Origin: Rhodospirillales bacterium
Lineage (GTDB): Bacteria; Pseudomonadota; Alphaproteobacteria; Rhodospirillales; WMHbin7
Length of the DNA: 60,564 nt
Assembly (NCBI GenBank): GCA_016215555.1
Contig: JACRJC010000012.1
Span: forward strand, 1 to 60,564
Reading direction: 5' to 3'
Shown here: one piece after another, positions 45,464-53,050 of the stretch
Position numbering within the stretch: the stretch's first letter is position 1
Layout: each line of letters begins with the position of its first letter
Made by a program: the position numbers and the translations under genes
The notes under the pieces: model-generated
What the model was told of the DNA's origin: nothing
The model's input: the letters and a program-made list of their open reading frames with translations, nothing else
Database searches by the model: none

Positions 45464-47521
45464 CTACGCCCGCACCCGCTCCAGGAAACGGCTGACCTCG
45501 TCTTGTAGTCCCTTGACCGTTCCGGCCAGGGATTCAGAACTCCAGATCACCCGAACCGAGCCCGAACAGGCCGAGGCCGAGGACTGAGTGACATTCGCCA
45601 CCCCATCCGAAACCCGGTTCGCATCGTTGGCCACTTCCTGGATGTTGCGGGCGATTTCGCGGGTGGCCGCCTCCTGCTCCTGGATGGCGCCGGCGATCGA
45701 CGTCGAGATGCTGTCGATCTCGCGGATCACCTCGCCCACTTCCGCGATCTGATGCACCGCCTGCACGGTCGCCGCCTGCACCTGGCTTACCTCGCGTCCG
45801 ATTTCCTCGGTTGCCTTGGCCGTCTGATTGGCCAGATGCTTGACCTCGTTGGCCACCACGGCAAATCCCTTGCCGGCCTCGCCTGCCCGAGCCGCTTCGA
45901 TGGTGGCGTTCAAGGCCAGCAGGTTGGTTTGCGAGGCGATGTCGGTAATCAGTTGCACGACGGAACCGATCTGCTTGGCCGCTTCCGACAAATCGCGCAT
46001 CTGCTGGTCGGTCGAAGCGATGGTGGTGACCGCTTGACCGGCCACCGCCGTCGAACGATGCACCTGCTGGGCAATCTCGTTGACCGATGCCGACATCTGT
46101 TGCGTGGCCGCAGAAACCGCCTCGACGCGTTCGGTGGTGGAAAGCGCCGCTTCGCCCACCGATAGGGAACTGCTGCCGCTGGTTTCCGAGCGCTTGGCCG
46201 TGTTAAGCGATATGTCACGGATTTTTTCGACGGCATCGGCCACGGTGTTGACCGCCAAACTGACGCTCGATTCGAAATTATTGGCCAGATCCTGCATGAC
46301 CCGGCGGCGTTCCACCTCGGCTTGGCGCTTCGCCTCTTCCTGCTGGTTCTGAAGCTCGATTTTCTCGATAGCATTCTGCTTGAACACTTGGGTGGCCCTG
46401 GCCATGTCGCCCACCTCGTCCCTGCGCGAGGTGCCGAGGATTTCAACCGAGACATCGCCTGCCGCCAACCGGCCCATGGCCGCCACCAACCGGCCAACCG
46501 GCTTCGTGATGCTGCGCACCATTACCGCCACCACCAACAGCGTGACGGCCATCAGGCCGCCCAGCAGAACCAGCAACGTCAGGAATTGCCGGTTGGCGTT
46601 ATCATAGACGGAGCGGGTCTGCGCGATCAGGTCGGCGGCAATGCCGTCCTCGACTTCCTTCATCATGTCGATGCGCTTGGTGGAGATGGCAAACCAGTTT
46701 TCCGGGGCAACCTCTCCCAGGTTGCCACTCTCGAGGCTGCCGATCGCGGTCTGGCGCATGGCGCGCACCTCTTGGGCGACGGCGCTTTCATCGACTTGGC
46801 GCAAACGCGCCGCCTGCTCGCGTCGAACCTGGTTCTGAAACGTCTGGAATGACAGATTCTGCTCGGCGATCACCTCAACCAATCGACGGTATTGAGCGGG
46901 CTGGAATTTGCCTGCGGCAAAGCCCGAGGCGGCAACGGCGCGTTCCTGCCCAGCCCGCTCCTTGCCGACCACGAAAGTATAATAGGCCGAGATCGAACTG
47001 GTGATGGCCCCATCGTCGGCAAACGAACCCAGGCGGCCAATCAGCGCAACGAATTGGGAAATGGTGCGCGTATAAACGCCAATGGCTGCCGCCGGTTCAC
47101 CGCTTTGGGAATCGACGGCAGCACGCCCGGCCGCCAATTGCCTAGTCATGTCGCTTGCCGCATCGATTGACTTGGCAAAGTCGGCATCGATTTCCTTGAT
47201 GTTGCTTCCCTTGACCACAGCCTCGAACGCCTGCAGGGCGCCGTCGCTCACTTTGCGCTGGCTGGCCAGCTCGGCTCCGAACTTGGTTCCCTTGCTGCCC
47301 AGAAAAAGCGCCGTGGCGCCACGCTCGCGCTGCATTTCATGAATGGCGCCGCTGGTCGCCACCGCCAATTGCCCCAATTGAATAAGCTCATCGGCCTGAC
47401 GGGTAACCTGATGCTGTTCCTTCAGCGATTGCGCAGAAACCCAGACCAGCCCTATGGCCAGGGGCAACATGGCCAGAGTTACCCGCCAGCCGATGCGCAA
47501 GTTCGATATCGAAAGCGTCAT
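45464..47521 (-). CDS. Methyl-accepting chemotaxis protein with NIT sensor domain
   Basis: The 685-residue chemoreceptor has TM1 at about 12-32, then a periplasmic helical NIT (nitrate/nitrite-sensing) domain (about 45-300) with the diagnostic [19 protein letters not shown], and TM2 at about 310-335. HAMP follows at 336-390, then the signalling domain with the hairpin tip [20 protein letters not shown]. It should couple to CheA/CheW. NIT domains are proposed to sense nitrate or nitrite. It lies 12 bases after a STAS gene on the same strand, probably one operon. Confidence 0.92.
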   Translation of the reverse strand: MTLSISNLRIGWRVTLAMLPLAIGLVWVSAQSLKEQHQVTRQADELIQLGQLAVATSGAIHEMQRERGATALFLGSKGTKFGAELASQRKVSDGALQAFEAVVKGSNIKEIDADFAKSIDAASDMTRQLAAGRAAVDSQSGEPAAAIGVYTRTISQFVALIGRLGSFADDGAITSSISAYYTFVVGKERAGQERAVAASGFAAGKFQPAQYRRLVEVIAEQNLSFQTFQNQVRREQAARLRQVDESAVAQEVRAMRQTAIGSLESGNLGEVAPENWFAISTKRIDMMKEVEDGIAADLIAQTRSVYDNANRQFLTLLVLLGGLMAVTLLVVAVMVRSITKPVGRLVAAMGRLAAGDVSVEILGTSRRDEVGDMARATQVFKQNAIEKIELQNQQEEAKRQAEVERRRVMQDLANNFESSVSLAVNTVADAVEKIRDISLNTAKRSETSGSSSLSVGEAALSTTERVEAVSAATQQMSASVNEIAQQVHRSTAVAGQAVTTIASTDQQMRDLSEAAKQIGSVVQLITDIASQTNLLALNATIEAARAGEAGKGFAVVANEVKHLANQTAKATEEIGREVSQVQAATVQAVHQIAEVGEVIREIDSISTSIAGAIQEQEAATREIARNIQEVANDANRVSDGVANVTQSSASACSGSVRVIWSSESLAGTVKGLQDEVSRFLERVRA

Positions 47522-47533
47522 GTCCGTTTTTCC

Positions 47534-47836
47534 TCACAAGATCGTGAACAAGGCATCCGCCTTGCTGATGGAGAAAATACGTTTCACCTGTCCTTGCGGA
47601 TTGCGAAGCGCGAACCTGCCATGGCGGCTTGCGATTTCATCCCGGGCGATCATCAGCAAGCCAAGTCCGACTGAATCGATGGCCTCAAGCGAGGACAGGT
47701 CGAACACAAGCTGGGAAACCCCCTTGCTGGCAAGATCGAGCAGCAGTTTGTGGAATTCATCGTGATGGCTGAAGGTCAAACGACCTTTCAGGGCGACGGT
47801 GATCCCCTTGCCGTCGCTGGATGTCAAATACTCCAT
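47534..47836 (-). CDS. STAS-domain protein (anti-sigma-factor-antagonist type)
   Basis: The 100-residue single STAS domain has the phosphorylatable serine in LEAIDSVGLGLLMIA, a beta start (GITVALKGRLTFSHHDEFHK) and LVFDLSS. It resembles the SpoIIAA/RsbV class, controlled by serine kinases and phosphatases. No kinase or PP2C gene is near. It precedes the chemoreceptor by 12 bases, suggesting a signalling complex with it. Confidence 0.88.
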   Translation of the reverse strand: MEYLTSSDGKGITVALKGRLTFSHHDEFHKLLLDLASKGVSQLVFDLSSLEAIDSVGLGLLMIARDEIASRHGRFALRNPQGQVKRIFSISKADALFTIL

Positions 47837-48014
47837 AGGGCCCTCCGCAAGCCAGAATTTGCATCCCCCACGACCGCCGGCGATTAGATCATAAGTTCAA
47901 GGCGTTATGAAGGGATATATAAACGGGCCGCTCAATGGGGAAGTCCATGCCGTTCAAAGACCCTCGGATGTCGAATTCCGTCGTAAAAATGCGCCGAAAA
48001 TGTGGTGCGGTCCC

Positions 48015-49826
48015 TCACTTGGCCAGGTCCTCGCGCAGGGTTTCCAACTCCAGCCAGCGTTCCTCCGCAGCCTCCAATTCGGCGCGGGCGGCGTCGAGAC
48101 GGGCGGCGGATTTTTCAAATCCCAAACGGTCGCGGGCGAACAGACCTGGATCGGCAAGAAGCGCTTCCAACCTGGCGATCTCAGCGGCCAGAGCGTCAAG
48201 GCGGCCCGGCAATTCTTCAAGCTCGCGGGTTTGCTTGTAGCTGAAGCGGAGCGGCGCCGTCTTGGGCCGCGACGGGGCCGCTGGGCGGGAAGTTTCACGT
48301 CTGGCTGAGGCGGATTCCTGGCTGGGCCGCTGGCGCAAATAGTCGGTATAGCCGCCGGCATATTCGCGCACATCGCCGCCGCCTTCGACGGCGATGACGC
48401 TGGTGACCAGACGGTCCAGAAAATCGCGGTCGTGGCTGACCACCAGCAGCGTGCCCTCGTAATCGGCCAGCACCTCTTCGAGCATGTCGAGCGTATCCAT
48501 GTCGAGATCATTGGTGGGCTCGTCGAGGATCAGCAGATTGGACGGCTTGGCCAGCAGTTTGGCCAGCAGCAAGCGATTGCGCTCGCCGCCCGACAGAGCC
48601 TTGACCGGCGTGCGGGCCTGGGCTTCCGAGAATAGAAAATCCTTCATGTAGCCGATCACATGCCTGGGCTGTCCGCGCACCCAGATATTGTCGCCGCGAC
48701 CGTCGGTCAGCGTATCCCAGACGCTGCGCTCGGGATCGAGACTCGCGCGGCGCTGGTCGAAATAGGCGGACTCGAGATTGGCGCCCAGGCGCACGCTGCC
48801 GGAATCGGGTTCCGTCTCGCCGGTCAGCAGGCGCAACAAAGTCGTCTTTCCGGCGCCGTTGGGACCGATCAGGCCGATGCGATCACCGCGCATCACCCGG
48901 GTGGAAAAGTCCTTGGCGACGATCTTGTCACCGAAGTTTTTGGCGATGGCGTCGGCTTCGATCACCAGACGGCCCGACAATTCGCCGGCATCGGTGGCCA
49001 GCTTGGCCAGACGCCCGGATTCGGTCTTGGCCTGCAGCAATTCGCCGCGATCCTTGCGCAGGCCCTGCAGAGCGCGCAGCCGGCCCATATTGCGCTTGCG
49101 CCTTGCCGTCACGCCGCGCGCCAGCCAGTGCAACTCTTGGCGCAGTTTGGTGTTCATGCGCGCCATCTCGGCCTCTTCGGCGGCATAGGTTTCTTCCTGC
49201 CAGGCAGGAAAGGCGGCAAATCCCTGCTCGGAGCGGCGGACCTGGCCGCGCTCCAGCCACAAGGTTTGGCGCGACACATTCTCCAGGAAACGGCGGTCGT
49301 GACTGATCACGACCAAAGCCCCGGAAAAATCGGCCAGGGCCTGTTCAAGCCAAAGAATGGCCGGCAGATCCATATGGTTGGTGGGTTCGTCGAGCAGCAA
49401 GACATCGGGTTCGCACACCAGGGCGCGGGCCAGGGCGGCACGCCGCCCTTCGCCGCCCGACAGCAGCGCCGGATCGCGCCCGCCATCCAACTTGAGCGCC
49501 TCCAGAACCGCGTCGACCCGGTAAAGCTGGTCGCGCTCGGCCTCGGGCAGGCCGGCGGCGACATAGGCGGCGACGCTGGGCCCGGCCAGAGTCGGATCCT
49601 GCGCCAAGGTGGCGATGCGCGTGCCCGGCTGCACGAAACACTCGCCTGAATCCGGCAGAATCTCGCCGGCAATGATCTTGAGCAGGGTCGATTTGCCCGA
49701 GCCATTGCGGCCGACCAGACAAGTTTTGTCGCCGCGTCCCACCCAGGTGGTGACGCCCTCGAACAGAGGAGTGCCGCCGAAAGTGAGGCGGACGTCGCGC
49801 AGGGCCAGAAGCGGAGGTGAAGCCAT
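48015..49826 (-). CDS. ABC-F family ATPase (Uup-like)
   Basis: The 603-residue soluble protein has two ABC domains. Walker A motifs are GRNGSGKST (about 38) and GPNGAGKTT (about 325). LSGGE signatures occur twice (LLSGGEGRRAA; LSGGERNRLL), and each domain has a DEPTN Walker B. A linker and a C-terminal coiled coil (about 520-600, rich in Glu and Arg) are present. No membrane segments. ABC-F proteins act on ribosomes; Uup-like members also affect DNA transposon excision. ATG 49826 follows an AGGTGATG site; an upstream start at 49835 is less likely. Confidence 0.93.
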   Translation of the reverse strand: MASPPLLALRDVRLTFGGTPLFEGVTTWVGRGDKTCLVGRNGSGKSTLLKIIAGEILPDSGECFVQPGTRIATLAQDPTLAGPSVAAYVAAGLPEAERDQLYRVDAVLEALKLDGGRDPALLSGGEGRRAALARALVCEPDVLLLDEPTNHMDLPAILWLEQALADFSGALVVISHDRRFLENVSRQTLWLERGQVRRSEQGFAAFPAWQEETYAAEEAEMARMNTKLRQELHWLARGVTARRKRNMGRLRALQGLRKDRGELLQAKTESGRLAKLATDAGELSGRLVIEADAIAKNFGDKIVAKDFSTRVMRGDRIGLIGPNGAGKTTLLRLLTGETEPDSGSVRLGANLESAYFDQRRASLDPERSVWDTLTDGRGDNIWVRGQPRHVIGYMKDFLFSEAQARTPVKALSGGERNRLLLAKLLAKPSNLLILDEPTNDLDMDTLDMLEEVLADYEGTLLVVSHDRDFLDRLVTSVIAVEGGGDVREYAGGYTDYLRQRPSQESASARRETSRPAAPSRPKTAPLRFSYKQTRELEELPGRLDALAAEIARLEALLADPGLFARDRLGFEKSAARLDAARAELEAAEERWLELETLREDLAK

Positions 49827-49940
49827 GGGCATCACCTACACCGCCGCCCGCCCGGGTTCAAGAGAAGTCGTGGTGTGGAAAAGCAAGAAATGACGACTTA
49901 CACATATATTGACCTGTCCGAAATACCGTGGCCGGCTCTC

Positions 49941-50203
49941 TCAACCGATCAATCGGTCGTATTCGGCATGTGTGCCGATCCAGAACCATGTCACCACATC
50001 GTCCTGCAACAGCCCAAGCGCCCTATAGTGCAACCCAACGCGAACGGAATAGAGCGGGGAGGAAGTTCGCAGCCTTTTAAAGTGCAAACCGGCCTGTCTG
50101 GATCGCCACGCCACAAACGGTAATTTTCCATAGCAAGCTGTTGAACCGCATTTGGCAGACCGCGATAGCACTGCCAAAAATCGGGCGTTGTGGCAGATTT
50201 CAT
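49941..50203 (-). pseudogene. RelE/ParE-superfamily toxin gene, frameshifted
   Basis: Two overlapping minus-strand frames together form one toxin of about 87 residues. Frame 1 (ATG 50203) encodes MKSATTPDFWQCYRGLPNAV and on to RGDPDRP. Frame 2 supplies GLHFKRLRTSS, YSVRVGLHYRALGLLQ and WFWIGTHAEYDRLIG. They join near 50086-50096 with one base missing. The WFWIGxHAEYD ending is characteristic of this toxin family. The ATG overlaps the antitoxin stop (ATGA), so the gene pair was functional before the shift. A sequencing error cannot be excluded. Confidence 0.75.
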
Positions 50204-50427
50204 TCGTGGGGAGCGTCAGACGGATCGAAGGGCGAAGTTTCGCCACGGGCGATCTGCCCGCGAACCTTGGCGGCAATCGCGTCAAGCTTGTCGGCATCGC
50301 GGGCAAACTTTTGCTGCCACAAGGCCTCATCGTGCAGTTCCTCAAGCACGATGCTGGCAATAAGCGCCTGTTCGTCATCTGGACGGGACGCAGCTTCCGC
50401 GAAGGCTTTTTCAAGCAGTTTATTCAT
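50200..50427 (-). CDS. Antitoxin partner of the frameshifted toxin
   Basis: The 75-residue acidic protein begins MNKLLEKAFAEAASRPDDEQ and ends with SPFDPSDAPHE, the pattern of small helical antitoxins paired with RelE/ParE-type toxins (KAF.EA..LP..EQ, then a degradable C-terminal tail with G.T.P.D). An AAGGA site lies 7 bases before ATG 50427. The open frame continues upstream into an integrase fragment, but that extension looks secondary. Its stop overlaps the toxin start. Confidence 0.75.
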   Translation of the reverse strand: MNKLLEKAFAEAASRPDDEQALIASIVLEELHDEALWQQKFARDADKLDAIAAKVRGQIARGETSPFDPSDAPHE

Positions 50428-50577
50428 AATCTCGTCCTTTGCATCGGTTGTCCCCAGCGATTTCGTTTCATTCTTCTTTCCGAAGGCGTCAACGAGATCG
50501 TCCGGAACCGGAGCCCGGAACCGGCATTTGCCGTCCTTCCTTAGCTGCAAATAGAGGGGCCTTCTCACGTCATCCAT
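50428..50577 (-). pseudogene. N-terminal remnant of a tyrosine integrase, in frame with the antitoxin
   Basis: About 50 codons (YLQLRKDGKCRFRAPVPDDL, AFGKKNETKSLGTTDAKDE) resemble the N-terminal DUF6538 region of phage integrases: a Y/R-rich strand, FRxxVPxDL, and SLGTxD. The rest of the integrase is missing, and the frame runs directly into the antitoxin. It indicates an older insertion at the tRNA-Ala site that was mostly deleted. Confidence 0.6.
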
Positions 50578-50584
50578 TCCCGAA

Positions 50585-50605
50585 GTGTACCAGTGATGTG
50601 TACCA
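50585..50605. repeat. Short direct repeat before the integrase remnant
   Basis: GTGTACCA occurs at 50585-50592 and 50598-50605 with a 13-base period, just upstream of the integrase remnant start. A comparable pair of TTGTGCCCCC repeats lies before the intact integrase. Such pairs are candidate integrase arm-type sites or regulatory sites. Confidence 0.5.
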
Positions 50606-50653
50606 ATCGGAAGAATGTGAGAGCCGCGAAACCCTAGCTTTTCCTAGAAAATG

Positions 50654-50686
50654 AAGAAGGCCCGGTCACTTAAGACCGAGCCTTCT
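50654..50686 (-). terminator. Hairpin downstream of the tRNA-Ala fragment
   Basis: A near-perfect 12-bp stem (GAAGGCCCGGTC region with GACCGAGCCTTC) closes a 6-base loop. It lies directly 3' of the tRNA-Ala fragment on the minus strand and is followed by a moderately T-rich sequence. It is probably the native terminator of the tRNA gene and marks chromosomal DNA outside the element. Confidence 0.55.
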
Positions 50687-50692
50687 CTGATA

Positions 50693-50741
50693 TGGTGGAG
50701 CCAATCGGAATCGAACCGACGACCTCTTGAATGCCATTCAA
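50693..50741 (-). other. tRNA-Ala(GGC) 3' fragment, probable attachment site
   Basis: On the minus strand this reads from the anticodon arm to the CCA end of an alanine tRNA. It has TTGAATGGCATTCAA (anticodon GGC at 50733-50735), variable GAGGTC, T-arm GTCGGTTCGATTCCGAT and acceptor strand GGCTCCACCA. The D-arm and 5' acceptor strand are absent; upstream sequence is unrelated. A 3' half-tRNA next to an integrase gene is the expected att duplication of a tRNA-integrated element. The intact tRNA should be at the other end, outside the window. Confidence 0.75.
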
Positions 50742-50869
50742 AAATCATGGGTAAACATGGCGGAACCTGGGAGAACCCGGCATGCTATATAACTATAACT
50801 AATCATTGACGTTTTAAGTTTTTGCCTTAGCATGGATGAACCTGCCGAAACGGGGTTAATCGCATTATT

Positions 50870-50890
50870 TTGTGCCCCCGTTGTGCCCCC
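50870..50890. repeat. Short direct repeat before the integrase gene
   Basis: TTGTGCCCCC occurs at 50870-50879 and 50881-50890 with an 11-base period, 35 bases before the integrase ATG. It could bind integrase (arm-type sites) or regulate it. The flanking remnant has a similar but distinct pair. Confidence 0.5.
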
Positions 50891-50924
50891 AGAAGACCTT
50901 TTGATTGCCGAGGAATGTTTGCCG

Positions 50925-52118
50925 ATGCCACGCCAAGCGACCCGCAAAGTCATTACAGACGCAATGATTAGGAAGGTCAAAGCCGCGCCCACGGGCAAAC
51001 GCGTCGAATTCTGGGATGCCGTCGTCCCCGGTTTCGGGCTGCGCGTTACCGATGCAGGAGGCAAGACGTTTTTTCTGCGCACCCGAACCGGCGGGGAGCA
51101 GGTGCGAATGTCTTGGTCTTATCCCGCCACCTCCCTTGAAGCAGCCCGCGTAGCTGCAAAAGAAGCCCTGGAGGAAGTAGAAAAGGGCGGAAATCCCAAA
51201 ACCCGCCGGATTGAAGAAATTGCCGAGGAGCGCCGACGCAGGGCGGATACGGTCGAACAAATCGTTGCCGCCTTCATCACCCGTTATGCAAAGCCGAAAA
51301 ACAAGGGGTGGAAGGCGACCGAACAAATCCTGCAAGCGAACATCGTTTCCCGGTGGGGCGAGCGCCCCATTGGCAGCATCGCCAAGCGGGACGTTATCGA
51401 ATTGCTGGATGCCACGGTTGATAGGGGCAGCCCGGTCATGGCAAACCGGCTTCTCGCCTATATTGCCCGCTTGTTCGGTTGGTGCGTCGAGCGTGGCATC
51501 ATCGACCATTCCCCAACGGCAGGCATCAAGCCCCCAAGCCGCGAATCCAGCCGCGACCGGGTATTGTCCGACGAAGAGCTTGCGGCTGTCTGGTGTGCTG
51601 CCGCAGGAATCGGTTTTCCCTTCGGACCTCTCGTTCAAATGCTCATTCTAACCGCACAACGCCGCGAGGAAGTGGCGGGCATGACATGGGATGAAGTAGA
51701 CCTGGACCGTTCCTTGTGGACGATCCCCAAGGAACGCGCCAAGAACGGTCTTGCCCACGAAGTGCCGCTTAGTCCTGTTGCGCTCGACCTTCTAAACCAA
51801 ATTCCGCGAAACGGTATGTTGCTTTTCTCGACCACTGGAAAGACAGCGGTATCTGGTTTCTCACGCGCCAAGAAACGCCTGGATCAAGTTTCTGGGATTA
51901 GCGGCTGGACGGTGCATGATCTTCGCCGGACGGCGACAACCGGCATGGCGCAGCTTGGCATACCGCCGCATGTTGCCGATAAAATTCTCAATCACAAAAG
52001 CGGCTCCATCCGAGGCGTTGCCGCCGTGTACAACCGCCACAGTTATCTTGAGGAACGCAGAGAAGCTTTGGCAATTTGGGGCAAGCGCATCATGAAACTA
52101 ACCCACGGCGTATTATAA
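50925..52118 (+). CDS. Tyrosine recombinase/integrase (P4 type)
   Basis: The 397-residue integrase has an N-terminal arm-binding domain (about 1-95, GFGLRVTDAGGKTFFLR), a core-binding SAM-like domain (about 105-205) and a catalytic domain with Arg246 (LTAQRREEV), His331 and Arg334 (HDLRRTATTGMAQLGI), His357 (LNHKSG) and nucleophile Tyr369 (AAVYNRHSY). All catalytic residues are present. ATG 50925 is used because GAGGA lies ten bases upstream and it gives the family N-terminus; an upstream ATG at 50832 is in frame. The adjacent tRNA-Ala fragment is its likely target. Confidence 0.93.
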   Translation: MPRQATRKVITDAMIRKVKAAPTGKRVEFWDAVVPGFGLRVTDAGGKTFFLRTRTGGEQVRMSWSYPATSLEAARVAAKEALEEVEKGGNPKTRRIEEIAEERRRRADTVEQIVAAFITRYAKPKNKGWKATEQILQANIVSRWGERPIGSIAKRDVIELLDATVDRGSPVMANRLLAYIARLFGWCVERGIIDHSPTAGIKPPSRESSRDRVLSDEELAAVWCAAAGIGFPFGPLVQMLILTAQRREEVAGMTWDEVDLDRSLWTIPKERAKNGLAHEVPLSPVALDLLNQIPRNGMLLFSTTGKTAVSGFSRAKKRLDQVSGISGWTVHDLRRTATTGMAQLGIPPHVADKILNHKSGSIRGVAAVYNRHSYLEERREALAIWGKRIMKLTHGVL

Positions 52119-52152
52119 TTGTTGTCTTCGCTAAGGTTTCTGGAAACACAAA

Positions 52153-52452
52153 TCAATTATCTGAATTAAAGGCTGCCGGAAGATTCCTGGCACCGTGAAG
52201 AACCCTGACAACAACAATCCCAGATTTCCCAGGCTGATAGAAAATCAGATAATTGCCAAAAGGGAAGCTGCGAATATTCTCTCCAAAACCCTCGCGTAGC
52301 CTGCCAATTTCGGGAGCCGCCGAAATTTCCCAACATTTATCTTTGATGCGATTAACGAAAAGTTCCGCCTCACGCTTGTTATCACGCCCGATATATCGAC
52401 CAATTTCGGCAAGATCACGTAAGGCGCGTTTGGCAAAGCGAAGGCGCGACAT
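52153..52452 (-). CDS. ParE-family toxin
   Basis: The 99-residue protein has the RelE/ParE fold pattern: SRLRFAKRALRDLAEIGRYI at the start, then NRIKDKCWEISAAPEIGRLR, FPFGNYLIFYQ and VVVRVLHGARN. ParE toxins usually poison DNA gyrase. It begins 4 bases after the antitoxin stop. Plasmid-stabilisation pairs of this type are expected beside a replicon. Confidence 0.88.
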   Translation of the reverse strand: MSRLRFAKRALRDLAEIGRYIGRDNKREAELFVNRIKDKCWEISAAPEIGRLREGFGENIRSFPFGNYLIFYQPGKSGIVVVRVLHGARNLPAAFNSDN

Positions 52453-52456
52453 ACAG

Positions 52457-52714
52457 TTACCTTGCTATCTTGATGCCAAGTTCTTTTTCAAGATATACGA
52501 ACGCCTCTTCCGCGTCTAAAACGTCACCGGCTTCAATATCGGCAAGACCTTCTTGCACCTTGGCGCGCATTTCCAAAAAATAGGCGGCATCTTCTACCGA
52601 CATTTTTTCAACATGCACGGAATAAATCGCCCCCGCTTCGCTTCCCTCAAGCGCGGAGGAAAGCTCCTTCGGGAGCTTTTCAGCCTGAATGGCGAGGGTG
52701 GCGCTCTGACGCAT
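52457..52714 (-). CDS. ParD-like antitoxin
   Basis: This acidic 85-residue protein starts at ATG 52714 (after an AAGGAG site; the in-frame ATG at 52738 is less likely). The C-terminal part (VQEGLADIEAGDVLDAEEA, then LEKELGIKIAR) is like the toxin-binding tails of ParD-type antitoxins. The N-terminal DNA-binding part is not clearly classified. It precedes the ParE-type toxin by 4 bases, the usual order. Confidence 0.75.
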   Translation of the reverse strand: MRQSATLAIQAEKLPKELSSALEGSEAGAIYSVHVEKMSVEDAAYFLEMRAKVQEGLADIEAGDVLDAEEAFVYLEKELGIKIAR

Positions 52715-53050
52715 GACAAGGGACTCCTTGGAAATCATGCAGCTATTTTACCTTCATATTCATTCAATTTCCATCCCCAACTAACCACCCGTTTTTCTTC
52801 ATTTTTTAGCCCGCAGCAGCATCGCCCCTTTGCTGCTGTTTATATGTTTGCCTTGTTTGGGCTTTAGGAAATCGCCATTTTCAAGACTTTTCAGACTCGT
52901 ATCGGGACGCAACGGGGATGCCATCGGGACGGATTGGTGCCCCTGCGGGGACGGATCGGGGGTTCTATCGGGACTTATCGGGGAGGCTTCGGGACGTTGC
53001 GCGAAACCGTCCCCTTTCTGGTAAAATGATTGGGCTAACCCCTCCCGCCC
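52715..53050. other. Replication-control region between the antitoxin and rep genes
   Basis: This 336-base gap has no gene. It contains the promoter side of the antitoxin gene, an AT-rich tract, a CAGCAGC/GCTGCTG hairpin (about 52814-52837) and the five iterons. It fits an oriV: AT-rich region, inverted repeat and directly repeated Rep-binding sites. Confidence 0.65.
52901..53009. repeat. Five iterons of 22-bp period, probable plasmid replication origin
   Basis: The core CGGGAC (third copy CGGGGAC) occurs at 52903, 52925, 52947, 52969 and 52990, a spacing of 22, 22, 22 and 21 bases. The consensus unit begins ATCGGGAC. The array lies directly upstream of the Rep_3-type gene and next to an AT-rich stretch (52739-52900), as in iteron-controlled plasmid origins where Rep monomers bind iterons. 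Confidence 0.8.

Noticed and set aside
45464-45600. Frameshift at the C-terminus of the chemoreceptor
   Set aside because: The unusual [13 protein letters not shown] ending is continuous in frame and ends in the expected [10 protein letters not shown] helix, so it is a family variant.
50832-50924. Upstream start of the integrase at ATG 50832
   Set aside because: It would translate across the TTGTGCCCCC repeats. The ATG at 50925 has a GAGGA site and the normal family N-terminus.
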